Source: Dactylonectria macrodidyma (lineage: Eukaryota; Ascomycota; Sordariomycetes; Hypocreales; Nectriaceae). From it: DNA of 64,000 bases. The DNA is taken from NCBI GenBank assembly GCA_020744425.1, contig JAGMUV010000054.1, positions 1 through 64,000 of the forward strand, given 5' to 3'. This document shows, in pieces, positions 20,977 to 32,904 of this stretch. Made by a program: the position numbers and the translations under genes. The notes beneath the pieces are model-generated. The model was not told the origin of the DNA. It saw nothing but the letters and a program-made list of their open reading frames with translations, and ran no database searches. Position 1 is the first letter of the stretch. The number at the start of each line of letters is the position of its first letter.

Positions 20977-23900
20977 ATGGCCGATTCTATCCCTTCAACG
21001 AAGGTTTGCAGGAATTGCAAGCAGGAGAAGCCGGCAGCTCAATTTATTTCGAAGACAAAGTCTTCCATAACACGTGGAAGACTGACGGCTAACTGTCTCG
21101 AGTGTAGGAATCGGCAAGCTTCACGCGCCTCTAAGCGTACTGCAGAACAAGCTGAGTTATCCCCAATACGTCGAGAAGGATTTCCATTGATAGACTCGCA
21201 ACTACGTACACCAATTAACTCACAAGGACCTATTCTGCTGGGAACACCAATTGCCACGTCAACACGAGCAGGCACGCCGATTACTTCCCGACCAGGTCCC
21301 TCGATTGCTTCTCAAGAAGGTGTACGACTTGGAACGCCGATCGAATCTCCGGTATCGAGTCCTTCTATTTGGCTGGGACCAGCCCGAGAAAAACATTCCC
21401 GCCCACCTGTGCAGCTGCAGCAGTCGGCTATCGAACGCCCGGCCATGGTCCGGCCCATGGAACGTCGAGATTTCGAGCTTCCGGATCCTGACTGGATGCA
21501 TGATCTGTCGCATTGCCCGCTGTCTGATAGAGATAAGGAGCTCCTGGAGAAGTTCTGGACAGAGTTAGAGAACGACCGAATGGAACACTGCTGTCGCTGT
21601 CAGGAGACATGGTTTGATATGGGCCTGAAAGATGGCATTTGCAAGCGCTGCATTGCCAAGGACGAGAACAAAAAGGAGGATGAGCCTTGGTTTTTTTCGG
21701 CTGAAAATCAGTTAGATTTTGGCTGTATCCCTGCGTTCCTCCCCCAATTGACAATAGTAGAAGAGATGCTAATTGCTCGTGTTCATGTGTTCGTGAACGT
21801 CATGCAGGTTCGAGGGCAGCAATATAAGTATCGTGGCCATATTGTGCACTTTCTCCGCGATGTTGGCAAAGTGTATAGCCAACTTCCCCTTTTACCGCCT
21901 GAATTAGATGTTATCCTGCTACGCCCTCCTAATGCAAGCGAACATGCCCACCTTAACCGCCAATTCAGACGCCAGTTCCGCGTACGCCGTCGTTGTCTCC
22001 AGGAGTGGCTGGATTTCCTGTCTAACAACCACCCGGGCTACCGAGATATTACTGTCTGCCAGAAGCGGATGTCAGTGCTGCCTGAAGATGGCGATGTACT
22101 TGATCAGGTTGCTACTGCGGAAATCACCGATCCCCTTTCAGCTAATTTGGGTAACATCGAGAATGACGACGTTGAGCCAGATGAGGTCGACCAGTCTGCA
22201 GTACCAGATCTACTACCAGAGGAAACAGAGATGGAAGCATTACATTCGCACGTTCTTGGCGAAGAGCGCGATGAACAGCTTCCTGTACGACCATCGACAC
22301 AACATCAGCTTGAAATGCCAGACATTCGGAGAACACCAATAAATGAGTTCAACCAGTCACAAGCACTCCTGTCCCTAGCGTTTCCAACTCTATTCCCTCG
22401 TGGCCAAGCTGATTTCGTTGAGCCAAGGTTACGGCCTATCAAGTATGCGGACTACATACAGCATGCCCTTCGATGGCATGATAGCAGATTTGCCCGTCAT
22501 CCCACTTTCCGGTTTGTGGTTTTCAACACGCTGATGCGAGCACAGGCACGGGCGAAAAGCAGCTATTTCGTCAAGCAATACCAACAAAGGCAGGGTCTAA
22601 TAACGCGAGATGATCTACTGGGGGCTTTCCAGAACCCTGAATCTGCAGAAGCCCAGCAGTTGCTCAACTCGATCAACCGCCAGACAGCACAGCTTCGCGG
22701 GACACGCCCATATTGGTACCGAAAGCGTCGAGAGCTTGAATCTTATGCCTACAACCTTGACTGTCCTGGTGCTTTTATTACATTCAGCCCGGCAGACTTG
22801 CACTGGAGGAGCCTCTATCAACATATGCCCCGGTTTCAAGACTGGCAAGAGTTGCCCGAGCAACAACGTATGGGCATGTCTAGCAAACTTCTCAGGGACA
22901 ACCCACATATTGCAGCCTGGCACTTCTACAAGCGGTTTGGCTTATTCAGAGATATCGTTCTGAAGCAGAAATTCAATGTCACTGATTTTTGGAACAGGTA
23001 TGAATGGCAGGGTCGTGGAAGTAGCCATTGCCACGGCCTATACTGGATGGATGGTGCGCCTAGTGTTGACTTCGAACATGAGCATGTACGTAAGGAGTTC
23101 GCCCGTATCTGGGGATTCCACGTCACAGCTGTCAATCCTGAGCCAGCTCGAGTCCAACAGCAAGGAGAAGGCAATCCCTTGGCTGTAAATCCCTTGCAGC
23201 ATCCCTTAACGTTCCAATGGCTCTCACAGGTTCTAAACCGCTGCCAACGCCACCATTGCAGTGAGCAGTGTGTCCAACAACCAAGTAAAGCAAAAATTGG
23301 ACCCCTTACTTTGCTTGGTTGACAGTACCCCTTGCTTGACTTGGTTTACTCGACGAGAGTGCCTTACTTTACTTGGTTGGTTGACATTACTCGACTGATT
23401 ACTGACTATATTCTTTTTTCTCTTCTACTCCTGGTGGTAGATCTACGTTAACATGCCGCTTCGAAGCAGGTGCTTCTGGCATTCAATCGCTGCTACAGTG
23501 TCTGAACTGAGCCGGTTCCGTTCATCCGTAATCACCTTCTTTGTCTGTGAAAAGACACGCTCACACTCAGCGCTCATTGCTGGACAACTGAACAAGTCAA
23601 ACGCCATCTTCGACAGGACAGGGTAGTCAGGTGCATGGTGAACCCACCACTCCAGAGGGTCCTCAACATCCAGGTCTGCCTTATTCGTCCTAGCCATAAA
23701 CTCATCCAGCTCAGACGTCAGTCTTGCCCGCTTCTTTCCCCGTGTAGCTGACCCCATCGTGACAGCAAGCCTCTGACGCCGCTTCCGAGCTTGCTGGAGT
23801 GGATCGAGTGTCGCATTGTCATTAACAATAGCCGTCTCCTCTAGCTCCTCCATGTCCATCTCCTGCTGTGCTCCGTCCATTAGGTCCGCCTCCGCTGCTG

Positions 23901-26900
23901 CCTCGTATTGTGCAAACACCTGGTGCACCACTCTCTTTGCCCCACTGATCCATTGCTTATTGTGGCTCCATTCAAGCTCAAAGTAGGTAAACTTATTGGC
24001 CGGATGCAAGGCAACTGCGCATCGATATGCAGGACTGGCGTCTGTGAGGCCGAAATACTCCTCAAGTTTGACACGAGCAGCATCAATAGCATGGGAATAG
24101 TATGTTGACACCACGTCAGGATGATCATCTGCGAACTTCCCAGCCTCTTGGAGCTTCTTGAAGAGCACATCCAGCGACTCGATGATCTCGTGCAGTGAGC
24201 CATGTGATCCCTCCGAACCAGCTTTGTTCGCTCGGCCTTCCATGCGTTTTGTTAGATCCTTGAAAGGTTTGAGGATATTGAGGAAATGGTCCAGATCGAT
24301 CCAATCCTGTGGAGTCAGGATATCTCGTGAGATATCATATCCTTCAGCGCCGACGTGGCAATAGTTGAGAAAGAATAGATCAATGGCGTGGCGGAGTTTC
24401 AAAGCCCGTTCAATCATGGAATATACAGAGTTCCAGCGGATACCACCATCGACCAGGACCCTAGTGTAGAGGTGTTCGATGCTGCCTTCGTTGTAAGCAT
24501 GTAGGATGTACTGTTTCAGCCGCTCCCGTCGCTGGTCGCTTCTGTTGATCCACACGCAGAAGTTGTGGAGCTTGCCAATACAGCTTTGCTTCCTCCATAT
24601 CTCAAACCGCTCGTCATCAGATGCAGCGCGGAGCTGTTTCTCCAGCTTGCTAACGCCCTGCCCAAAGAGTAGAGCTTTGACAATGAGGTTCAGCATATGG
24701 CCGACGCACCGAAGGCGATTTTCGCGTCTGATTGTCGGGTACTGCTCTGCTAGCTCCTGGATGCATACGTCGTTGCTTGTAGCGTTGTCCATCATGAAGA
24801 AGCCAATGGATGGTGAGATATCGTAGAAATCGAGGACAGATGACAACACCTTGGCAATGTTCTCGCCAGAATGAGGACCCTTCAGAGGGGGAAGGTCCAG
24901 AAGAGCGGTTTGCAGCTTATGCGTTTCATCCAAGAAGTGAGCAACAATGGCAAGATAGTTTGTCCCTTCTTCGGATGTCCATGCATCCACCGAGATATGG
25001 ACCTTGCTTTTGGCGGAATGGAGCTTTGCCCTTAGCCAAACGCGTCTCCCACCATCGCCAACCCACTTCTCTTTGACCCAACTGCTAAGAGTAGACGGGC
25101 TTCTGGGAAGGATCTTGTCAATATCCTCCAGATAATTGATAAAAATCTCATTCGTGCGCTGATGAGTCGCCTGACGAAATGTGAGGTCAAGGTCAATCAC
25201 CCAGTCAGTAAAATCGTCCTTGAATTGCAGGTCGTTGAACACCACGCGCCGGCTTCCGAGATATGGCGTGAGACTTGCTGCCCTTTTAGCTATGCTGAAA
25301 GGATCGGATCCTGTTGCTTTGTAACCAAATTCTTCCAGTCTGTGCTGCTGTTTAAGGTGGTAAATGATGCTGGTCGTGCTCTCACTGGAAAACAGCGCAG
25401 CATCGTGATGGCCACCAATATGGCAATACTTGCAGAGCCAAAACTTATTGTTCCCGTCTGTGGTAAGTTGTGCGCCGTGCCTGTAGATTGCTGAAGGCTG
25501 GGATTTGGAGTTGATGGCACGCTTATGGGGCTGGCGGTATCGAATGGATGGTACTGGCTTCCTGTTGTAACGGATTTTGTCCCAGTCGATAGGGAAAGGG
25601 CACTGAGACGCTTCCAGCACGCCTCTTTCGTCAGAAAGCGTTGAAGGAGAGGGCCTATCATTGGGCACGTTGGTTTGAGTTGAGGCGGAGCTAGGAGTGC
25701 TCGACTTGGCGGGACCGAGCGACTCAGAAGGAGTCCTAGGAGGGGTGGTTTTTTCGAGCCTTCCATGAGGCCTAAAGAATGGGTGTGAAGACATATTTGG
25801 CTCGATCGTCAGGTTATTGGACCAAATTGGCTTTGCGGAAAGTTTTTGGAAAGAAAAGGGGTGTCATGAAAAGCACTCATTTATTTCATGCAAGAATGGA
25901 CCAATCAGGGCGCGCTGCTGTTGCAGCTTGCCCTCTTAAGGTTAGACAATTTTGGCATTTTCCCAATATGGTAACTTAGTCGAGTAACTTCGAGTTAACT
26001 CGAGTAAGCCAAAAAGGCTTGCTTGTGGTTGGTCGGAGGAGGTCTTACTTGTGGTTGGTTGTTACGTAATCAAGCAACCTCAACCAACCAAATCAAACAA
26101 GTTGGTTATTGGACACACTGGCAGTGAGGCATACTGCCTACGAAAGAAGAAGGGTTCAGAAGAGATTTCTTGCCGCTTTTTCTTCCCGCGGGATACGAGA
26201 GATACGGCTGATGTTGTTCGACGACAAGGACAATCCTACTTCTCCTTCGAGGCGGACAGGAATGACAGCCTTATGAACCACTATAACCGGTGTCTCAGTC
26301 TTGGCTGGTTAGCCAACATTGATATCTCCCCCTGTACCAGCCTTCAAGCTGTGATTAATTATGCAGCCAAGTATTGCAGTAAGATGGAGAAGCGGACTGA
26401 CAGCTATGCCAGCCTGGGGCAGCAAATCTTACCCTATGTCTCCCACCAGAACCCACTTCTATCTTTTGCCTCCCGTCTAATGAACAAGTTGCTTACTGAG
26501 AGAGACTTTTCGGGGCAAGAGATCTGCCATGTCTTGCTCAAGTGCGAGCTGCAGGAGGGTACTCGTGTTATAAGAGCCGTTGATTGCCGTCCCTACGAGC
26601 AACAGGGACGGTCTCTTCACCTCCAAGGTGATCATGACGACGCTGAGGTCGTTGGGATATATGACAAGTATCTTTCTCGCCCTCCCCTTCATGAAGAACT
26701 TACTTACCTTGACTTCCTAGCCAACTGGAATACTAGCAAGAGGGATGGGAGAAAGTGGACACGATGGGGTCGTCAAGCTAAGCCTCGTGTTCTATACTAC
26801 TTCCCGCGATATAAGTCCAACCCCCAGCACCACCAATACGATGATTTTTGTCGTGTGAAGCTAATGCTGGCTCATCCACATCGCGATCCCAACGAACTAC

Positions 26901-28651
26901 GCAAGATCAACGGTGCCGAGTATGACTCGTATGCATCTGCCGCCGAATTCTGTTATGGGAACCACCGGCACCCTGATGATTACTATGGCACACCTAACGC
27001 CGAAGAACGTCGACCAGATCCGGATGAGTTCGAGGAAGAATTTCACGAACCCGACCTTCTGGAGGAGGACTGGTTTGAGCTTGCCCGCCAGCTTCCCGAC
27101 TGCCCACCAAGCCAAGAGGTAATAGATGTCCTGGGTCGACGGGATATCGATATCCAATACGATTGGACACCCCACGTCGGCCGCTACACTGACCCAGGAA
27201 TCGTTCAAGGCGATTATTGGCGCCAGCGGATTGAGCAGAATCGTCTCGATATGGATGTTGAAGACCTGCCTTTAGAGGTCCGCGATACGCTCAACCCAGA
27301 GCAGCGGATAGTATACGATACGTTTATTGGACACTTCCAATGCGGCAGCGAGGAGCAGATTCTACTCCATGTTGACGGTGGTGGCGGGACAGGCAAGTCC
27401 TACATGGTCAAAGTCCTGTCTTCGCATCTTCAGAGGCTCGCTGGTAACCGGCCCAGTCCAATCTGGAGGGCTGCACCCACGGGTGTTGCAAGCAACCAGA
27501 TCATGGGGACAACATTACACTCTCTCCTCCGGCTACCTGTGGAGAGGGCTTTTACAGAACTATCCCCAACAGATGCTAATGCTATTCAGAAGAAGCTACG
27601 GGACGTTAGGTATCTTGTGATTGATGAGAAAAGTATGCTGGGTCTGCGTCAGCTTTCGTGGATCGACAAACGCCTCCGCCAAATCTTTCCTGCCAGAGCA
27701 GCCGAATTCTTTGGCGGCATAAGCATCATCCTCGTTGGTGACTTCTTCCAGCTCCCGCCGATTGCCAACAAGCCCCTCTACTTTGATGGGCCACTCAAAG
27801 ACCTGCATGAGGTCTCTGGCCAAACAGCATACAGGGCGTTCAACCACACTGTCTTCTTGAAGAAGGTCCAGCGGCAACAGGGCGACGACCAGGCTGGCTT
27901 TCGTCTTGCGCTTGAAGAATTACGTGGTCTAAAGTTATCCATCGAATCATGGAAACTTCTGAGCCAGCGTGTGCAGGCTAAGCTAAGCCTGCGCGAGGTA
28001 GATACGTTTGATGCTGCTCTTCGTATCTATAGCAAGGAAGCTCGTGTTAACGAGTACAACTACGAGCACCTCGTCCGCCTGAAGCACCCAGCAATCCAAG
28101 TGATGGCCAAGAACATTGGTAACGGTGCTGAGAAGGCAACATCTGAACAAGCTGGCAACCTGGCTGGCCAGTTTCCGGTATGTATTGGTGCTCGTCTCAT
28201 GCTAACCCAGAACATCTGGCAGCCAACAGGCCTAGTTAATGGGGCCCAAGGGACAGTATATGACATCGGTTGGGCCCCTGGCGCTGATACGCATCGTGAC
28301 CCACCATCTGTTATTATGATGGTGATGGATAAGTATACCGGGCCATCATATCTAACCACGGATGATAGGCGCGAGGTAGTACCCATACTCCCAGTGAAGC
28401 GAGACTTCTTTCTTGGGACATCCGCGTGTACACGAAAGCAGTTCCCCCTTATGGCATCATATGCCATTACGGTTCATAAGTCACAGAGCATCACAGTGGA
28501 CAAGATGGTGACGGATCTGTCTGAACGGGACTTCCAGACAGGGCTTAGCTATGTTGCAGTCTCCAGGGTCAAGATATTAGACGGGTTAATGATCGATGCC
28601 CCATTTGAACGGGCATCTCTCCACTATGAGAAGCTACCTGATGGCAAGTAG
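20977..28651 (+). CDS. H1 Helitron Rep/helicase, split by a hAT insertion
   Basis: Two open parts, 20977-23265 (763 codons) and 26129-28651, are separated only by the hAT element plus one copy of its target duplication; leaving those out keeps the frame exactly, for 1,603 residues. Order: N-terminal Cys pairs (CRNC...CLEC), a second Cys cluster (CCRC...CKRC), the Helitron-like N domain, the HUH nuclease motif (GSSHCHGLYW, H684/H686), the paired tyrosines YAAKY (about 841/845), then a Pif1-type helicase with Walker A GGGGTGKS (near 1,180) and VIDEKSMLG, ending in the SYVAVSRVK motif. This enzyme would nick, unwind and transfer one strand in rolling-circle transposition. The start at 20977 is preferred over 20782 because the extra 65 codons are a 30-bp repeat. 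As it stands the gene is interrupted. Confidence 0.93.
23266..26120 (-). mobile_element. hAT transposon inserted in H1
   Basis: Termini CAGTGTGTCCAA (23266) and its reverse complement ending at 26120 are flanked by the 8-bp direct duplication GCAGTGAG (23258-23265 and 26121-26128). An 8-bp duplication and CAG termini are hAT hallmarks. Subterminal copies of CTTGGTTG-type motifs occur at both ends. Length 2,855 bp. Confidence 0.97.
23443..25794 (-). CDS. hAT-family transposase, intact
   Basis: One uninterrupted 783-residue frame. After a Ser/Pro-rich leader, C121, C124, H146 and H151 form a BED-type zinc finger for terminus binding. The RNase H-like catalytic region follows, with ISVDAWTS (first Asp) and FFMMDNATSND, an all-alpha insertion, and the C-terminal dimerisation domain with the signature PAMSAECERVFSQTKK. 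The length is usual for fungal hAT transposases. It is the only gene of its element, with about 180 and 325 bp to the termini. Intact frame, clean termini and an exact target duplication make it a good candidate for recent or present activity. Confidence 0.95.
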   Translation of the reverse strand: MSSHPFFRPHGRLEKTTPPRTPSESLGPAKSSTPSSASTQTNVPNDRPSPSTLSDERGVLEASQCPFPIDWDKIRYNRKPVPSIRYRQPHKRAINSKSQPSAIYRHGAQLTTDGNNKFWLCKYCHIGGHHDAALFSSESTTSIIYHLKQQHRLEEFGYKATGSDPFSIAKRAASLTPYLGSRRVVFNDLQFKDDFTDWVIDLDLTFRQATHQRTNEIFINYLEDIDKILPRSPSTLSSWVKEKWVGDGGRRVWLRAKLHSAKSKVHISVDAWTSEEGTNYLAIVAHFLDETHKLQTALLDLPPLKGPHSGENIAKVLSSVLDFYDISPSIGFFMMDNATSNDVCIQELAEQYPTIRRENRLRCVGHMLNLIVKALLFGQGVSKLEKQLRAASDDERFEIWRKQSCIGKLHNFCVWINRSDQRRERLKQYILHAYNEGSIEHLYTRVLVDGGIRWNSVYSMIERALKLRHAIDLFFLNYCHVGAEGYDISRDILTPQDWIDLDHFLNILKPFKDLTKRMEGRANKAGSEGSHGSLHEIIESLDVLFKKLQEAGKFADDHPDVVSTYYSHAIDAARVKLEEYFGLTDASPAYRCAVALHPANKFTYFELEWSHNKQWISGAKRVVHQVFAQYEAAAEADLMDGAQQEMDMEELEETAIVNDNATLDPLQQARKRRQRLAVTMGSATRGKKRARLTSELDEFMARTNKADLDVEDPLEWWVHHAPDYPVLSKMAFDLFSCPAMSAECERVFSQTKKVITDERNRLSSDTVAAIECQKHLLRSGMLT

Positions 28652-28974
28652 AGTTCCATCATGTTATTCACGCTTGAGGCTCTATAAGTCCTAACAGATT
28701 AGCAGGTGTTTTGATGAAAGTCCGCGACCAGGACCGGCGCAAGCAACAGCAACTTGACCAGCCACTATTCCAACCTCTTTTTTCTTGAGAGGTCGCTATA
28801 GTACACAGAGAGGGCGAGAAAAGGACACCAGCACACAGCCAGAGTTATTAGTACGAAATATCATGTCATAGAGATACATCCTTCGGACTGTATTACACCC
28901 TCCCCACCGTCGGTGAGGGTGTCAGCATATTTTAGGTGGTAGCGCGGATCTGACGCGTGCGGCGGAGCGCGTTT
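28652..28974. other. 3' flank of H1
   Basis: No gene. It should contain the H1 3' terminus, but I could not pin a hairpin followed by CTRR. A GC-rich tract with the mirror CACCGTCGGTG lies near 28905. Confidence 0.4.
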
Positions 28975-29039
28975 TTGGGGTGGGCCAAAGCCAGGGGTGG
29001 GCCAAAGCCAGGGGTGGGCCATAACTAGGGTGGGCGACT
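28975..29039. mobile_element. pogo terminus relic with repeated subunits
   Basis: Ends in ...ACTAGGGTGGGCGACT at 29039 followed by TA, the reverse complement of the pogo terminus at 11819. Inside, GGGGTGGGCCAAAGCCA-like units are repeated two to three times. It marks the right end of a lost pogo copy. Confidence 0.75.
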
Positions 29040-29239
29040 TAGAGATGGCGTTCCAGGCCTGCCCGGATGATGCCCTTCTGCACCTCCTCAGGCGCGTGTC
29101 TTGCCTTATCAACCAAATCCTGGATGGCCAGCATGCTCGTGGTGTTATCGGCATCTTGGACGAGGTTTCTTGCGTCGTTTGTGGTGTCTCGTCGCCGCCT
29201 TCGAATACTAGCCCTGTTTCGCATTGAGAAGATGGACAC
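29039..29239 (-). pseudogene. N-terminal fragment of an unidentified protein
   Basis: A 66-codon frame begins MSIFSMRNRASIRRRRRDTT and continues through an amphipathic region (IQDLVDKARHAPEEVQKGII) until it is cut at the TA next to the pogo terminus, where a stop follows. The basic leader and helical region could be the start of a retroelement ORF1/gag, but I do not recognise it firmly. It may be the interrupted target gene of the lost pogo element. Confidence 0.35.
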
Positions 29240-29607
29240 AACACCCCCAACAAGGCGATAGACGCGTAAATTCCGGCCGGAGAAAGTGTGTCGCAGTATC
29301 TAGTGACATTCCAATGCCCTTGGATTGCATCTATTGAGGCGTCTCCGGCTTTCAAAGTAGGAACGATGGTTGGATGGCGATTCTGACGCGGTCTGGCTCA
29401 CCACATATCGGAGTTTTCCACAAGACGCCAGCATGGGAGAGTAAAAGAAATTTTATAGGTAGATATAGTATACTTCTGTGCACAGCCCAGTGAAATTGAG
29501 GGCAAATACAATGTGTTTTGATGTGGTAATTGATGGATATGAAAAAGTGCGATTTTCCAGAATCGCGAAAAACACATACGAATTGTCGAGTAGTCAGTGT
29601 GTGCAGT
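29240..29607. other. Spacer between element fragments
   Basis: I see no gene or named repeat. There is a small inverted repeat CGATTTTCCAGAATCGCGAAAA near 29551. Confidence 0.35.
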
Positions 29608-29721
29608 TGACAGGATCCTCAGACTATTTACTCGAGGAGTCGTCCAAGTAACGTGACCTTTGGCGCTAATCCTAATATCGCTAGACTCCTCTTGTAAAAT
29701 GGTCTGAGCTTGCTGAGGTAA
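29608..29721. mobile_element. Terminal fragment of the second pogo family
   Basis: About 115 bp match 62640-62757 in reverse (outer end GCTTGCTGAGGTAA at 29721). No body or second end is present. It is directly abutted by the H2 left-end sequence. Confidence 0.78.
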
Positions 29722-30557
29722 TCAAAAGAAGACTCCTTTACACTTAATCTCAGAGAGCGAATGAGAGTTCACATGTGCGCATTGCCAAATGAGGAAGAGA
29801 AGATTGGCACCTCTGGGGGCATTCGGATGGGGTTAATCCGGACCAACAGGAGGTGCAGTTGCGCTTACTAATCGGGTAATCGCTTAATGCGGTAATTTTG
29901 CAGGGGGGGGGGGCCAAATTTTGGGGGTGGAAATCCCAGAGCTTAAGAAGACCTTTCGTACCGAAAGGCACAGGGGAAGGCGCACGTCCGCCGGGGGAAG
30001 TTGAAGTTGGAAGCTGGGCGTGATGGGCAAGTTGGCGGCTCCCTTGCGCTGAGTAACCTTTCGGTACAAAGCTTGCAACAAGAGCCTGTTTTACTAGTCG
30101 GTTGCTGCACGTGTTGAGAAGAGGGCGCGGTTTTAAGTGGTCGGCTCTGGGTGGGTGGATGAAGAGACTTGGCCAATAGGGCGTGTGTGTGTGTTACCTT
30201 TGTTTTGCGTAGCCAATCAAACCTATGCAGCAAGCTTTGAGGAGCAGTGGCACGATTTGAAGAGCTTAATGCGGAACTAAGAGACCTAGCCAATAGGGTG
30301 AGGGTCAATAATTGAGACAGGGATCAGGGGACTGAACTAGCAGAGATCAATCAGTCGCAATACCAAAGAGGGAAAATTGTCAATTTGAGTATAAGAAGCG
30401 GCCATACCAAGATGTCCTGGTGTTGAGACCATTGGACTTTTATCACTCGCACTGGTGTTGAAACGGCACGCTTATTTCCCCCACATATCAATCTATAAGT
30501 TTTCCAAACCCAATACAACAGCCCAGAATACCACACACTATCACTATACTACGCTAC

Positions 30558-32099
30558 TTAAAGTCTCTTTGTCGGATGTCTCTTGTTCCTACCACTTGGT
30601 TCGGTAGTTGATGACCTCATATTAGGACGAACGGAGGATCGGAGTGTGGCAGATATGTTAGGTGATCGAGAGTCCTCGTTGTCCTTCACTTCACCTTCTT
30701 CATGGTTATCGTTTTCATCAGAGTCTACGGATGTTAAAGGGGAGACCGGCGACCCTGCAATGACCGGAGATGTTGCGGTAGGCACATTAGACCTCCTGAG
30801 TCTCTTGGGGGCGGGACTATTTGAACTTGACGGAGATGATTGAGATGCGGAGATTGCAGGCCTCTTGTTCTGAGATGGAGTAGCGGGCTGTTGGGATGGA
30901 CCTCCCTGTGACGATTTTGATGATTGTGACTGTGAATGTTGCGCCTGTGAACCTTTCTTTGAGGGAGACTTGAACGTAGACCTAATTGCTGCGAAGCCGC
31001 TAGCTTGGGATGGGCTAGGTTCGGTTTTAGAAGGGGAGACTGTGTTAGAAGCAGGTACAGGTGGCGTGCTCTTGTCCGGAAACGTCCAAGAGTCGGGAAC
31101 GACGATGAAAACATAGTCCTTCTCATCAACTGGAGGGGCAGTCGCCATAAGACGATGGTCAAGCAGGCCAACTATCTTGCCGACGCAGTTGAAGGGAACA
31201 CCCGGAACAAACTGTGTTTCTTTCCTATCTGCCATCTTCTTGCAGAGGATAGAGAATGGCAAAGCGCGAATAGGAAAGAGAATAAAAACTTGAAAGGGGT
31301 GGAAGCCTTTGAAAGGGCTCTTTGATGGCTGACCCGGCGTGATGTAGGTACAGCACTGGATAAATGCACAGCATCTCAGCTGCGCATCATCCAACTGCGG
31401 GACAGAGTCCTTGATCAAGTGGGTTTGACCTGTCCCGAGAACCTGCCCGGTCAAAGAAACAACCGGTTGGATAAGTGGAAAGCCCTCACTATTGCAAAGA
31501 GTTCGTGGGTCAATGCTGATAGTTACATTAGTGGCAAGCGCGATAGTGGAACTCGAGCTAGGGGGGAATGATAAGTCTGCTTACGCTTGGTATCCAAAGT
31601 CGCGTATGAGAACAACTGGAACCTTGTACACTTCGCCGTCACCATCCTCATCGGTGAAAACATCAGGCTCCCGCAGCACCCACTCCAGTGCGTAGGGGTG
31701 TACTTTGCCCGTGAAATGGAACCACTGATTCTCCCACTCCGATTCAACAATCTGCTGGTTATAGACAGAGAGGTTGAGACTAAAGTAAATCGGCAGTGGA
31801 TCAGGGGATCGATACCCTTCAGGACGCAGCACAGAATATTCAGGCAGTGTCATATAGGGAGGGGGTGGAAGAAAAACCCTGCCAAGATCTTCAACATTGA
31901 GGCTCTTTATAAGTTGTTCATCTGATGTAGGAAACCGCGTTGGGGTATCCAGCTGACCAAAAAAAGACATGGTCATATCACTACCAAGATTTTTCGGAGA
32001 GTCATGAGGCATGCGCGGAGGGGGATGGCCGCTAAGGGTGGAAGTTGAGGTAGAATTTGAGGTAGAAGTAGATGAAGACATGGTATATTGAACTGGCAA
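30558..32099 (-). CDS. H2 second gene: OB-fold-like protein, possible ssDNA-binding partner
   Basis: Exons 32099-31585 (likely start ATG at 32081) and 31515-30558 flank a 69-bp GT-AG intron (GTAAGC...TATCAG); product 484-490 residues. After a Ser/Thr-rich leader the chain is beta-rich: WENQWFHFTGKV near 120, then PVVSLTGQVLGTGQT just after the splice, and VPFNCVGKIVGLLDH near 275. These short strands ending in a glycine recall OB folds of RPA-type proteins. The C-terminal 170 residues are Ser/Pro/Gln-rich, with the basic end SGRNKRHPTKRL. It is divergent from the Rep gene, as in H3. The OB assignment is my inference from pattern, not a database match; the gene structure is well supported. Confidence 0.72.
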
Positions 32100-32314
32100 A
32101 TGTTTCGATAAAAAATGGGAATGGGAGAGCAGTTAAGATTACGACTCTGTGTGTAAAGGAGAGAGAGAGAGAGAGTAATTGTAAGATAAGCCTGTAAGAT
32201 TGGCATGCAAATGTACAGAACAAAGAAGAAACACATCTGATATTTATAATCGATTAAATGATATAGTATATACAATGCGAAGATTGATACCACTTGGTAA
32301 AGATACTGTATTTC

Positions 32315-32463
32315 CAGGGTGGTCATCAATTCAATCTGGGGCGTCGATTGAGTTGAAACAGGGGTGGCACAGTCTGTTATATGGCATGCGCACGCTCGCA
32401 CGGTGCACATAGTGATCTTTTGTCCACCGGAGGAGCGATTGAATTGAATTGATGACCACCCTG
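32315..32463. mobile_element. hAT-type MITE with empty site elsewhere in the window
   Basis: A 149-bp non-coding element with inverted ends CAGGGTGGTCATCAATTCAA and an 8-bp duplication TGTATTTC (32307-32314 and 32464-32471). Unit A holds the uninterrupted site (reversed, at 16646-16653). Confidence 0.93.
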
Positions 32464-32544
32464 TGTATTTCATTGCGCAGAGAGGATGTGGCATCGCCGA
32501 TCTCCATCCAACATTTTCAGCCAAGAGCTACTATCCCTGCCGAT

Positions 32545-32790
32545 GTGGATACTCGCACAATCGAATTGATCAATTAAGATAGATGGTGAACAGATCTGCT
32601 TTTTCCATGAGTACAAAGGATTGGCCAAAACGTCAGCACATGTCGCCGATCGCAGTAAAGCACCTTGAGGTAAGAACCTTGATGCCTGTCAAGTGGATAC
32701 TTGCACAGCGGAATTGATCAATCAACGTAGCTGTTGAACAGAATTGCTTCTTCTCTGATTACAAAGGATTGACTAAGAAATTAATGCATG
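32545..32790. repeat. ~98-bp direct duplication in the H2 intergenic region
   Basis: 32545-32642 and 32693-32790 are related copies (GTGGATACT-GCACA...GAATTGATCAAT...GTACAAAGGATTG forms). Unit A has a single related stretch at about 16450-16585 in reverse. Confidence 0.7.
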
Positions 32791-32904
32791 AAAAAAGAAG
32801 AAAAAAAGAAAGTATGAGAGCTGAGCAGTATTTGATAGGTAGATGAAATAACGTGGTGTGTATTATATCAATCACTTAAGTGCCCGTCGATGTTACCATT
32901 ACAA

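Noticed and set aside
23266..26120. Intron in the H1 gene instead of an insertion
   Set aside because: It has 8-bp direct duplications, inverted ends and its own transposase on the opposite strand.
28652..28974. Helitron 3' terminus (hairpin plus CTRR) of H1
   Set aside because: Several CT-purine-purine sites exist but none with a convincing hairpin about 10 bases upstream, so no terminus is claimed.
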